A DNA stretch of 64,000 nucleotides from Vicia villosa (taxonomy: Eukaryota; Streptophyta; Magnoliopsida; Fabales; Fabaceae): assembly GCF_029867415.1 (NCBI RefSeq), contig NW_026705576.1, forward strand, positions 248,001-312,000. The letters are read 5' to 3'. The notes under the pieces were generated by a model that was not told the DNA's origin, ran no database searches, and was given only the letters and a program-made list of their open reading frames with translations. This document shows positions 1 to 11,325 of this stretch, in pieces. Position 1 is the stretch's first letter, and the number at the start of each line of letters is the position of its first letter. The position numbers and the translations under genes were made by a program.

Positions 1-1714
1 TTGCCCAATTTCATTTAGAATTTTTTACTTCTTTTCTCTTTTTTATTGGGTTTTTTTTTTCTTATTTAGGCTATGTATTTTCACTTAGTATATATGTACA
101 CTATTTCCTTGTTATTGAGGGTCAGCTTGTTTTAATTTAACAAAAGTAATTTTTCTTTTGGTGTTTTTAAAAATAATTTTTATAAACACATTTTTTAAAA
201 TATTAAAGTTTTTTAAATTTATTTTTTATAAATTGAAAAACTAATTTTAACATGATATAACATAATTGCATATTATTAAAATTTAAAACATAGTCAAAAT
301 CATTTTTTTCAGATGTATTCCAAAAATAAGTTTAAAAAAAAATATTTTAAATATTTTAAATTTAGAGTATATTACACCATTTCATGAAGTATCTTTAAAA
401 AATTTATAAAAAAATAAGAGAATTAAAAAACCTCTCATCCAAAAAGTATAATAAAACTCATTTCCCCCTCATAGAAGTTAATACTTTTCCTATATCTTTA
501 ACACGCTAATAGGTAGTTAATACTTTTCTTTTATTTTTACATTTTAAATGTAAGTTTTGTGTTTTTAACATTAGAATAAATTATTTTTATTTTGTATCTC
601 ATTTACTAATTTTTTTTTGTTATATAGACAAATATTTTATAAATTGTTTGCGTGTGAAAAATGATATGAGGTTTATGGTGTTTAAGTTAGTTAAAAAATA
701 ATAACTTTTCTATTTAAAAATTTAATTTTTAGTACAATGATTTTTTTTATAAAAAATTATTATTTTGTAATGATCTACGGCTCAACGCGTTTAAATACGT
801 GAGAGAATAAAATCAACCTACAGTAACTAATAATTGGAATCCTACAAAAAGAGTGGGTCTTTTTTAATAATATTTAACATTTTATGTGGATATATTTATG
901 TGGATATAAACATAAATATAAACATTATATTCAGATTGTTATTTAACAATAAATTTTACAAACATATTTGAAATTTATCAGTTTTTTTGCAAATATATTT
1001 GAGATTTTTCTGCAAATAATAGATTTGAATTTTAACTTTCGCATAAATTTTTTAATCAATTATGAATGAAATTAATAAAACAGGATATATAATGCTTTTA
1101 GAAGTTAATATTTAGGTAATGAGGTTTTGGCAGCCCTAAAAAGACAGCGCAATGCTGCTGTAAGTTGTAAAAAAAATTCACTAAAAAAACATAAAATGTT
1201 ATTAGGAAACCCGTTGTCTAAAGATAACTTTAGAAACCGCTTCTTTAAAGCGCTGCTAGAAGTGAATATTAGAAAGCGTTTTAAAAAAAGAAAAAAGAAG
1301 TTATATATTTGGTGATTTTGATTATAAATAGAATTCAACTAATTTTGCTTTATTAAATGTTATTATTCTAAAATAGTTTTTAATAAACAATTTTTTCTAT
1401 AAATTTAATTGGAAAGATTTAATAATTTAAAAATATTTATTATTTTATATATTAAGAAACATCTAAATATTTATAATAATTAAGATACATGCTCGTTCTA
1501 TTGAGATGTTATTTAAGGTATAATTTATTGTTGTAGCAATGATAGGTATCATTAATCTTATTGAGATGTTATTTACAGTAAAACTACTAAGAAATCCGTG
1601 CGACATTACACTTCTATAAGATCATCATTTATAAAGTATATAGACTAATAATATACACCAACTTTTAAGCATTCATTCGTACATTTAAATGAACAGTACT
1701 GGTATGTCATAGAT

Positions 1715-1925
1715 ATATTCACATTCCATTTTTCCAAATCTAAAATGTATGACAGCTGTCCCTCAAATTTCAGTTTTAAAACTTTCCTATCTTATTATAT
1801 CATATTTACATTTTTTAGGACCTATGATGTATGACAACTCCCTGTTAAATTAAAAACCTAAAATCTTCTTATTAAATCATATTTACATTTTTTACAAACA
1901 AAAAATGTATGACAATACCCCGTAA
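1715..1925. repeat. Degenerate tandem repeat, about three copies
   Basis: Three diverged copies share a core of the form 'catatttacattttt', a short spacer, 'atgtatgaca' and a C-rich end. Spacing is about 75-90 bp. Copies begin near 1718, 1800 and 1877. The origin is unknown. Confidence 0.5.
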
Positions 1926-3740
1926 AAATATAATAAACTATGTAAAATATACTCATAAAAATTCGACATGGAGATTAGAATCAAACTTATAACCTAATCT
2001 TCAATAACAATCTTCAAAATAGTCAAAAAAAAATCATATATAAATTTATTTTAAAATTTTATTTTTAAAAAATTAAAAAACCTTAAAATATCATCAGTTT
2101 TCTATTAAAAGCGTGAGAATGGACGAAAACTTTTTTAATTTAAAATAGAGCGACTATTTATCGTAAATCAAATAAAATTGGAGATTAAAATTATAATATA
2201 GATTTTAATATTTTATAACATTATTGTAACTTTTTTTCGTTTATAAGAACCTTGAACCCGTGTGTCCATTTATAAAAATATATAACTTATTCTCATTTAT
2301 ACAAATAATTGTATAAATAATTGAATTTATTATTTTCATAAAATTATTTGTAACTTATTTTCATTTATAAAAATAGTTTTAACTTATTCTCATTTATTAA
2401 TACAATGCATCATCATTCATTCTAATTTAGTGATAAGTGATAACGTTTTAGTTCCATGTAGATAATAAAGTATATAAATAAAATTAAATACTTAAAAAAT
2501 TTTAACATTTTAATTATCATATTCTAGTTAATTAATAAATAAAGTTAATGTTTGAATTCATTAGGATTTTTTTTTTTATGTATACTAAAATATTTGATTG
2601 AGACATATTAAATTAGGATTATACTATTTTAGATTGATTGAAAATAACAATAGTAGTTTATAATCGATAAACAACAAATTTTTTTACAAACTTTTTTTTG
2701 TATATAAAAGTAACACTATTTATAAAAAAATTGGATCAACAATTCCTTTTTCCTAATATTTAAAATTAAATTCCATTATTATAATATTTGAAATTTTCTC
2801 GTATATAAAAGTTTTTCTCGTATATAGAATTTTACGTCTCATATATATTATCAATGACAAATAAATGTTATTATTATAAATTAAGATAAATTCTTAAAAG
2901 AATGAATTTTCTCCCATTAAAAACATTCTTTTTGTTTTTTAATACTTAAAAAAATCATTTTCACATATTTTCTAACAAATATGTTATATTGAACTGAATT
3001 AAATAACAGTAAATAGTATAATTAATATATTATTTTAAAATTCAAAATAATTATAAAAGGAATGTTTATTTTTTGTTAAGTAAAAATTAGTACACATAAA
3101 TGATTAAGGAAATAATATATTTTTATAATAATTAAGAAAAAAAGTGGCTTATTACTAACTTATTTGAAAAAAAATTATTTAAAATTATGAAAAGATTTCC
3201 ATTAATATTTAAAAAAATATATTTATTCTATATTAAAAAATGTGTTGTATAGTACATTTATAAATTTAAAAACAACTGATGAATAAAAAAAAGTGAAATA
3301 TTGATTAAAAAGGTATGTATATAAAGTAAAATCATTTTATGACATAACTTTATTCTATAATTATATCCTATATTTAAAAAGATGATTAATTAATTATTAA
3401 AGGAGATTTTATTTTCATATTTTTCTTATATTAGATATCATGGAGTGATACAAATGTTAAACCGTATTAATGTATGATTTAAAATTAACTCGAATCAAAA
3501 CATAGAAATTTGCAAGTGACCAATTTTCAATGAAATAAGGGTAATGAAAAGGTACTTAAAATGGCCTATTTCTTTACCTTGAAAAAATGACCTATTTTTT
3601 GCATTGGAAACATATATGAAATGATTATGATTTTTGAATGTTGTATTGAAAAGATGCTGAAAGTGAATTAATTAAATTTGCCCCATTAAAATTTGAAAAA
3701 AAAATATAAATATTATGGAGATATTGAAGTTGTGTATAGT

Positions 3741-3810
3741 GAAATCCTTTATTCAAGGATAAATAATAAAAATCTGAAATCCTTTATTCAAGTATAAATA
3801 ATAAAAATTT
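3741..3810. repeat. 35-bp tandem duplication
   Basis: Two adjacent 35-bp copies (3741-3775 and 3776-3810) both start with gaaatcctttattcaag and differ at only a few positions. It is probably a recent local duplication in non-coding DNA. Confidence 0.75.
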
Positions 3811-4939
3811 ATATAGGAGACATGGCCGAAAATCTAAATTAAAAAATATCATATGATCCCTAAAATTTAAAGAGGTATAAGATATTGGAAATAAAAGTAA
3901 CAAATAAGATAATAGAAACACTTCAAGCCATTGACTCAGCAACCAACATAAACCCATATTTCAAGGAAAATGACTGGGCAAAGAGCAAAACTTCTGCAAA
4001 AATAAGGAAACAAAAATCCCAAACCTCTGCAAATCGCAAACCAATCATCATTGTTCCCTTCTCCATTTTTTTTATTGAAATAGAAACCACAAATTCAAAG
4101 CATGAGTCAGAAATCCAAAAAATGGAAACATTGTAAAGGTGCTCTCATGGTCAACGTAGTTTTGACAGTTGTAGCCAGCGACAATTGATGCGCGGTGGAA
4201 GGTCTTCGCGTCGGAGCCGTTCACCAAATCTATTATGTTTCCGTTTCTACTTTTTCTATTTACTTGCTTTTGATTATTCGTTCTATTTTCGGTTTGGCTT
4301 GTGAAACGTTGTTGTTTTAGGTTCATTTTGGTGGCAATGGTTGATGAAGGATTGGTTGTCCATGGTTTGAATGGAGATGTGAGGTTGATGATTTTATGGT
4401 TGCCGTTAGTGATAGAGGATGGTAAATAGATGAATATGGTTGTGAGAGCATCGGAAACACATCAAACCTGTTGGAAGAACTGAACACCAACCCTAACCAT
4501 GGATAAATAAATAATTCAAAAGCGTTTGATTATGGAATAAATAAATAGGGACTCTAAAGATTTGTTGTTTATTTTCAATGCAGTATTGCATTCTCAGATT
4601 TAATTAGTGAAAATGTAATAATGGGATATCAAATTACATTTATGGTTATTTAAAGAAAATAAAAAATAGGAAGAATAATTGAGAGAGTGACACATAAGCA
4701 GCATTAATTATCAAATGCATATAATTGAAGCTAAATAGTCACTTTTAACCCTGAAATCAGAAAAATCAAGTCATTTAGTCAGAAGGGTGTATGTGGTTTT
4801 TCCAGGTACTTTATATATGTATAAGTGTCATTTTTATGTAGATTATTTCTGATCAGAAAAGAAATTAAAAGACCATTTGGGTTGTCATACAAAAGGAAAG
4901 TATGATATATTCCAAATATTATGAAAATAAAAATCATTT

Positions 4940-4941
<2 letters not shown>

Positions 4942-4987
<46 letters not shown>
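4942..4987. repeat. (AT)n microsatellite
   Basis: An uninterrupted AT dinucleotide run of about 23 units. The short Tyr-Ile reading frame across it is a by-product of the repeat. Confidence 0.95.
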
Positions 4988-4991
<4 letters not shown>

Positions 4992-5220
4992 TGTATTATT
5001 TTTTAGTTTCATAATAATTTTTGTTATATCACATTTATTTAATAATATTTTGGGTCAGTCAAAGTTCCAAAACAACTGAGGTCTAATTTATCTCAAATCC
5101 ACTTCACTTGATACATGTGATAAAAGTCAGTTTACACATAAAGTAAAGTAGAATTTTATATCTCCACTTTTTACTATAATCATCTTGAATTTTGGACTAA
5201 CTTAGGCATTAGAGTGCAAA

Positions 5221-5723
5221 CTATGTAGGTCTATCTCGTGCCGTTGCATCAGAGATCAGCACCACGGGTTTAGGATCTTCACTACCTACTTCAACTATTT
5301 CTGGTTCCACTACGGAATAATGGCGCTGTATGATTCTTGCATTTTCCATGATTTCATGTTCACTCTCTGATTCGTCAGATCGTAATCTTTTTATCACTGA
5401 ATCAAGAGCATTCAAAATCAGACACGGAGATATGTCTTGTTTGATCCAATCCATCATTATTTCAACTTTGATTCCTCAAATTTTTTGATGTTTGATTCCT
5501 GCAGAAACTCCACAAGTTGAAACAAGCAAACGATCCCAGATCTAAGTTCAGATTTGTATCAAAATGCAAGAGGACAGAGGTAACTACTTCGGATGTCTTG
5601 TTAGAGGTTCCTGATCAACTTCCTAATCACGAATCTCGTCAATTATCCATCATCAACACAATATTTGTCACAGTGACTCCTAGCATATATATATATGGCA
5701 TACATATCCTTTCTGAGAGATAA
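5221..5723. other. Unassigned fragment with short opposed open frames
   Basis: A 78-codon minus-strand frame (5457 to 5221) and a 68-codon plus-strand frame (5517-5723) have more complex composition than their surroundings. The minus frame is rich in Glu and Ser. The plus frame follows a splice-acceptor-like TTTGATTCCTGCAG ending near 5504. I do not recognise either product. They sit directly downstream (minus strand) of a decayed Ty3/gypsy fragment and may be remnants of its 3' region or of a host gene. Confidence 0.25.
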
Positions 5724-5767
5724 AGAACTTCTGAGCGATAAACAAAGACTGTATCACACCAAAATTA

Positions 5768-6454
5768 CTAGATTACGACGAAGCAAATCGAATTCCAAAC
5801 ACAGTATTGTCGACAATAAAAGGAAATATTGCCACAAATCATAATGTACGCCTTCGCAATTTCCAATCCTAAAGTCAAAACATCTTTCTTCATCCCTGGC
5901 GAACAAAACATCTTCTTCAAGTCTTGATACATTTTAGTCGCACCTGGATGGATACTCAGCTTACCGTAATTTCCTTCCTCAAGAATACTATTCTTATGTT
6001 CAGGAAAATTTGGGACAAAAACTCTGCCTCTGAATCTCATCACACCATCCTCGTCAATCCTAAAGTCACCTTATTCACCTCCATTTATCAACATTAATAG
6101 GTCAATCAATCCCAAGTCGATCTTATGTCCTTATCTGATCTCATCAAGAATACCATTAGTCAACTTCAACATACCTAAATTCACACTGTTAGGAGTCCTT
6201 TCACATGCTAAACTCATATCTATGAATTTTCCAATCAATTCCAACACTAAAACCTTAAGCATCGACGTGTGCAAACACTTCCTACTTAATGCATCAACTA
6301 CGACATTAGCCTTACCGAGATGGCAGCTTAATCCAAAATCATAATCCTTCAGAAGTTTAAGCCATCTTCTCTGCCTCATGTGGTGTCTCGCTCTCTTGTG
6401 ATTCTGGAGCATTAATCTCATTGGTGCTCCCGGCTCTCCCGGTATCCCTAACAA
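5768..6454 (-). pseudogene. Decayed Ty3/gypsy (Tekay-like) pol fragment
   Basis: On the minus strand, 6454-6131 encodes the end of the RNase H region (RQRRWLKLLKDYDF, then a Gly-Lys-Ala-Asn-Val and ADALSRK-like motif). 6043-5768 encodes the start of the integrase zinc-binding region ([19 protein letters not shown], then a Lys-Lys-hydrophobic-PGMKK stretch). Both align by eye, in the same order, with residues about 860-1020 of the intact Tekay polyproteins elsewhere in this window, so this is an old relative. Internal stops, frame changes and loss of both flanks show it is dead. No LTR was found near it. Confidence 0.8.
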
Positions 6455-6759
6455 CTATTATGTCTACATTATAACTACCTTAAAGAAAAGCTAGAAATTT
6501 GAAATATTTAGTATACATATATTTAAAAGGCATACATAAAATCATTAAGTAGATACATGACCAATTCAAAGTTGTGTTATGGTAAAAAAAAGGCAACCCT
6601 GAGGATTGTTATAGAGAACAAAAGAGATTGTAGTTACAAACTTATTATATGACAATAGGGAGATCATCAATATGCTCGACTTTGATATTTTAGATATCGA
6701 ATAGGAATCTTGATACAAAACAAATACAATAAGTGTTTATGTCACTCGGTTACCCTCTA

Positions 6760-7010
6760 TTATATGGTATTAAGAGACCACTCAAGTTATATAGTGGTAT
6801 AAAGCAAACATGTAATGTTTCAACAACAATAATTTTTATAAAGTCCATTGAGTTACAAATTATCCTTGTTAAAGATAGAACATATACAAATATACTTAAT
6901 TTTGGTTGATCCGCTAACCAAAGATTTAACACCTAAGACTTTTCATGACCATATTTTTCACATAGGGCTTGGTTTTAATATTGCCTTATATTTGCAAGAG
7001 TCATTTCCTT
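6760..7010 (+). pseudogene. Decayed Ty1/copia RNase H fragment
   Basis: The plus-strand frame around 6890-7000 reads VDPLTKDLTPKTFHDHI followed by a Gly-Leu-Gly stretch. This is the conserved C-terminal end of copia RNase H (usually ADPLTKGLPPKxFxEH). Upstream, near 6770-6860, a weak match to the preceding 'G-P-L-K-L-Y' and 'K-S' segments is visible with several lesions. It is an isolated, 5'-truncated relic with no LTR recognised. Confidence 0.6.
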
Positions 7011-7245
7011 ACTTTTCTATGTTCAATTCTTTAGTTTTATTTTGGTACAACCTTTATGTTATGTTTGATTTTATGCATATATAAAACATAAGAAGTTTTA
7101 TTGTTATAACAATATGAAGTTTTTATTATATGCAAATATTTTAATCTTGAATTACACCTAAAGAATTTTTGTCTGATATCAATAAAAACTTTAGTTTCAC
7201 CAATTAGAAATAGGCATGTTTTATTTTGTTGACAAAAAATAAAAC

Positions 7246-7401
7246 TCAATTTCTTTCATTAATCAAATATAAATTGATACAAGGAGGAATCTCATCAAAC
7301 ATACAACGTCGAGTCCAAGAATTGGCCGCCTTGGCTATGGTATGGGCAACCATATTTGCTTGACGGTTTATAAACTTAACCTCAAAGTTTGGAATATCTA
7401 A
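7246..7401 (-). pseudogene. LINE RNase H, C-terminal piece (piece 3 of 3)
   Basis: On the minus strand this encodes VKFINRQANMVAHTIAKAA, then an 'F-D-E-I-P-P-C-I' segment and a stop. This is the C-terminal signature of the RNase H-like domain (RVT_3 type) at the end of plant LINE polyproteins. The frame runs straight into the CACTA terminus at 7402 and resumes on the far side of that element at 35614, which shows the LINE was there first. The 3' untranslated region probably continues to lower coordinates with an A-rich tail (minus strand) near 7205-7245. Confidence 0.8.
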
Positions 7402-7440
7402 CACTACAAGAAAATCACAATTTAGCAGCAATTATTTAGC
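7402..7440 (+). repeat. CACTA left terminal inverted repeat
   Basis: It begins CACTACAAGAAAA and continues into an AATTTAGC stretch. It pairs with the right end for 13 perfect bases and then imperfectly through AATTTAGC and GCGTCGG. These are the expected transposase cleavage and binding ends. Confidence 0.9.
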
Positions 7441-8070
7441 GTCGGCCACGACTCCGACGCTACTTGCGTTGCACTAACGTTGCACATAGCCGTCGCTACT
7501 AAGAAAAACAACTTGTTTATATTTTATTCCATCAGCTCAATGGTAGCGTCGGTCTTGGCCGACACTACTTTGGTGGGAAAAAAATTTCATTTCCCCCCAC
7601 AATTTTCATTTGCCTCCCTTTTATTTATTATTGTATATAATTATTTCATTTTTTAGTTAGCGACGGTCCGGGCCGACGCTACATCGTGCGAAATAATTTC
7701 AGTTCCCCCCACCAGTTTCGTTTGCCTCCCTTTAATTTATTATTTTAAAAATAATTATTTAATTTCTAGTTAGCGGCGGTCCAGGCCGACGCTAATTGGT
7801 GCGAAATAATTTCAGTTCCCCCCACCAGCCAGTTTCGTTTGCCTCCCTTTTATTTATTATTTTAAATAATTATTTAATTTTCTAGTTAGCGGCGGTCCAG
7901 GCCGACGCTAATATTGGTGCGAAATAATTTCAGTTCCCCCCACCAGTTTCGTTTGCCTCCCTTTTATTTATTATTTTAAATAATTATTTAATTTATAGTT
8001 AGCGGCGGTCCTGGCCGACGCTAATATTGGTGCGAAATAATTTAAGTTCCCCCCACCAGTTTCGTTTTGT
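7437..8070 (+). repeat. CACTA left subterminal repeat array
   Basis: About five tandem units of roughly 112-118 bp each run from 7557 to 8070, preceded by shorter palindromic motifs. Each unit holds a 'CCCCCCAC' tract, 'TTTGCCTCCC', an AT-rich spacer and a closing hairpin-like motif of the form AGCGGCGGTCCAGGCCGACG. Subterminal repeats of CACTA elements bind the TNPA protein and help bring the ends together. That role is inferred from the En/Spm system. Confidence 0.85.
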
Positions 8071-8490
8071 TAAATAATTTTCTATTTAATTATTTTTAAC
8101 TATAAATTAAAAAACCACTAAAAATTATATATATATTAAAATTAAAATATCATTTATAAAATAAAATTTAAGAATTAACAAACTAAAACTACTAAAGTTA
8201 ATAAATTATAAATTACTAAAATTAATTATAAATAAAACTAAAACTACTAAAATTTTTAATTATAAATTAAAAATTATAACTAAAAATTAATTTATAAATT
8301 ATAATTAAAAGTTAATAAAATAAAATTAATTTATAAAAACATTTATAAAGTATAACTATAGAATATAACTAAAAGTAAATTTATAATTTTGAATTAAAAG
8401 TTAATTTATAACTAAAAACTAAATTAATAACATTAATTTAAAGTTGAATTAAAATATAATTTATATAATATTTTTTTAATTAAAACTAAA
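8071..8490. other. AT-rich CACTA spacer
   Basis: About 420 bp made almost entirely of 'taaaatt', 'aaaactaaa' and 'ttataaatt' variants. No coding content is visible. It separates the subterminal repeats from the leader of the transposase unit. Confidence 0.6.
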
Positions 8491-8880
8491 TAATGTAAAA
8501 CCCAGTTCATTGCTTCAGTTTCTTCGTTTAGGTTTCAGTTCACTTAAGAAAAACAAAAACCAGACCCTTCGTATTCATCGCTTCAGATTCAACGCTTTCT
8601 CATCCTCAAAATCGCTTCAGAGTTCATCCTCAAAATCGCTTCAGATTCAACGCAGAGTTCATCGCTTTCTCAGTTCAACGCAGGTTTCAGTTCATCGCTT
8701 CATATTCATCGCTTTCTCATCGTTTCAGTTCATCGCTTCTCAAAATCGATTTCTCATCGCTTTCTCAAAATGATTTAATGGTATTGCAGTTGAATGTGAC
8801 CGGAGCCGTAATGACGTGACCGGAGTTCAGTTTCTTCCAATCAGCTCACCAGACCCTTCGTTACCTTTCTCTTTTCTCAG
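8491..8880 (+). other. Putative leader exon of the CACTA transposase unit
   Basis: The AT-rich spacer gives way to CT-rich, transcribed-looking DNA with repeated TTCATCGCTT and TTCTCATCG units (8560-8770). It ends in TTTTCTCAG followed by GTAATTAC, a good 5' splice site at 8880/8881. A frame of 87 Ser/Gln/Arg-rich codons exists but follows the repeat and is probably not translated. The next exon candidates are at about 25549-25621 and 25890 onward, so the Tekay array would lie in the leader intron. The transcription start is not resolved. Confidence 0.4.
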
Positions 8881-9384
8881 GTAATTACATTTCTTCTCTC
8901 CCTTAATTCTTTGTTTCAATTAGTTCGGTTTTGATCTGTTGTTTCAATAAGTTGTCTCAATTTGATTCTTCTCAAGGCTTCCATTTATTGTTTTGTTTAG
9001 TTTCAAAGTAAAATCTTGTTCACTTCTATTGCTGCAACTCAACACTAGTATACAAAATGTTAACAACTTTTGCGAACTGATATGATAGACACCAGAAAAC
9101 AATGCTATTAGTATATGATTTGTGTATGTTTTTTTAGTATTTATCATGTGTACTTGCTTCACTGACTTAAACTGAGAGGAAACAAATATATTTATATGAA
9201 AAAAACCTGAGAGACAAGTTTGAATCACACTCATGATAGATATATTTGGATTGAATCACTTTCTGTTTTGGAATAGTTTCAAGTGATAAAGTCTGTTACC
9301 ATACTCAACTGAATGAGTATTTATAACTCTGTTACATAATCAGACATCCGTTTAATTAGCAATTGATCTATTACAGAGTACAGA
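8881..9384 (+). other. Probable leader intron, left part
   Basis: Non-coding DNA from the candidate splice donor to the left target duplication (ACAGA, 9380-9384) of the Tekay array. The short reading frames here have no recognisable product. Confidence 0.4.
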
Positions 9385-11283
9385 TGTAACACCCTTCTAA
9401 TACCCGGCATAAATAATAAACAATAATCAGAGTAAACATGAATAAGGGCATTACAACTTCCAATTAACTAAACAATAATACTCATGTCATGCCATAAAAG
9501 AGAACGTCAACCAAATTTATTCAGATCATCATGTTTAACACAGCGGAATTATCTTTAACATCTGAATAACAAACAGCCAAGTCACAGACTTAGAACATCA
9601 ACATAAAATCCATCCAAAATAAAAAGAGTTTAACAAGTAACTCTAAACGACGCCCCCAGTGTTACACGACCAGAGCATGACACGGACCCAACTGACTCTA
9701 ACGAACTACTTGACGAGCTAATCCTCACCAAGTACGAGAGCTACTCCTCAATCTGAAAAATAACAACAGTAAGGGTGAGTCTCATTCACATTTAACTAAT
9801 GTTATAAGATATAGATAATAAAATATCATTTCACATGCCATTCACCCAATCACAGTTATGATCAGATTCAAACCATACAATCAGCAAGCAAACAACCAAA
9901 TTAACACATATTATAACATTGGACAATCTTCCATTCATGTTATAATAGCAAAACAGCCTAATGCAATGCAACTACATGCATGTGGTACCAAAATCTGGGA
10001 TAACCCAACTCACCGACCCACCATCGTCAAGGATACGGTAACACCCACTCACTAATTCCACACAATGGGAATTAGCTACCACTGATCCACCATCGTCAAG
10101 GACCAGCCACATAATGATTATGAATGCATGCATTAACCATAACATGCTCATCACCCACATAAATCGATCAATGTCATAATCATTAATAAAACACACATTT
10201 CACGCCAACAATACATGTATAATAAACACCAGTTATAACCACAACATCATACAGGTAAAACATTCATTAGGGTACCTATAAACATATCCCACCACAACCA
10301 AATAAGATCGAGTGTTAAAAATAATTCAAGCCACAACTCAAAACACCATTTGAGTATTTAAATTATTAGATTAGCTTCACTGTACTCGAAACGGCACCAA
10401 AATCCGGTTTACGGTTCAAAAGTTACACATTTTTAAACTTTTCAAAACGGCCTGTCGCAACAACTAACAGCACGCGGCGCCACACACATTCGCGGCGCGG
10501 AACAACGCCTTCGCGGCGCAAACAAGATTTCGCGGCGCGGAACGAGAAGGAACTACGCCTTCGCGGCGCGGCCATACGCTCGCGGCGCGTACTGAGCACA
10601 ACAAAAAATCCCTGGCCTTCTGCCAAGCAGTTCGCGGCGCCAACTCCTGGACGCGGCGCGAACTGGCGATTTCCAGCGCTCCGAATAGCAGAAAACAGCC
10701 TGCGATTTCGTCCCTCTTTCACCGGATCACTACCAAACCAATCTCATTCCAACCAGATTTCGCATACAGTGACATAACACATATTATAACACATTTATAA
10801 TACATTCAACCATCCAATTATCACCAATACATGATCAATACAATTATTATAACTCAATTCTCCCAAAACCTAACATTTCTACAACCTAAGCATAACCCAA
10901 TTGATCCGAATAACACGATCAAATTCTATCATACTACCTATAATCCTATAATAGAAGATAAACGGAAGAGTCCCCCCTTACCTGAAGGTTGATTCTTCGC
11001 TCTTCCTCGCATCGCACTTCTTCACTCTTCTCCTCTTTTCACGTTCAGACTTCTTCTCTTCTCCTTAGTTCTATTCCTCTTTTCCACAATCCCTCTATTT
11101 TTCTATTTTATGAAAATAAGCCTATCATTAGTAATGGGCTTCACCACTGACACCCCCCTTCTACTACAAGCGACACTGGCCCATTAGCCTCATTATTTCC
11201 ATTATTCTCAGTTAACTCAAATAATTCTAATATTTAATCCAAAAATTAATTAAATTAAATAAAGAATTTTATGGGGTGTTACA
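9385..11283 (-). repeat. Tekay LTR, left copy (3' LTR of body 1)
   Basis: 1899 bp. It carries a GC-rich block at about 10470-10680 with eight CGCGGCGC motifs. It lacks the 10-bp GAATCGGAAC-type insert found in the other two LTRs, and has private bases at about 9574, 9883, 10608, 10684 and 10724. Reading frames of 65-99 codons inside all three LTRs are not supported as genes. Confidence 0.95.
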
Positions 11284-11325
11284 ACTCTCCCCCACTAGAA
11301 AAGTTTTCTTCCTCGAAAACATACC

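Larger units (their letters stand above)
1..5220. other. AT-rich intergenic DNA without recognisable genes
   Basis: The stretch is strongly AT-rich with many A and T runs. Open frames in it are short and low in complexity, and none resembles a protein family I know. Only short repeats and a TA microsatellite, listed separately, can be supported. A slightly more GC-rich patch near 4140-4400 could be an old gene or transposon remnant, but I cannot assign it. Confidence 0.6.

Noticed and set aside
1105..1338. Opposed 62- and 77-codon frames, possibly a MITE with palindromic GCGCTGCT/AGCAGC-like bases.
   Set aside because: No convincing inverted termini or target duplication could be identified, and the frames have no recognisable product.
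7557..8070. CRISPR-like regular repeats.
   Set aside because: Units are about 115 bp with no unique spacers, in plant DNA, at a CACTA end. They are subterminal transposon repeats.
9858..10722. Open frames of 65-99 codons repeated in all three Tekay LTRs.
   Set aside because: They lie in LTR DNA, have low-complexity or motif-driven composition (CGCGGCGC runs), change with indels between LTRs, and match no family.
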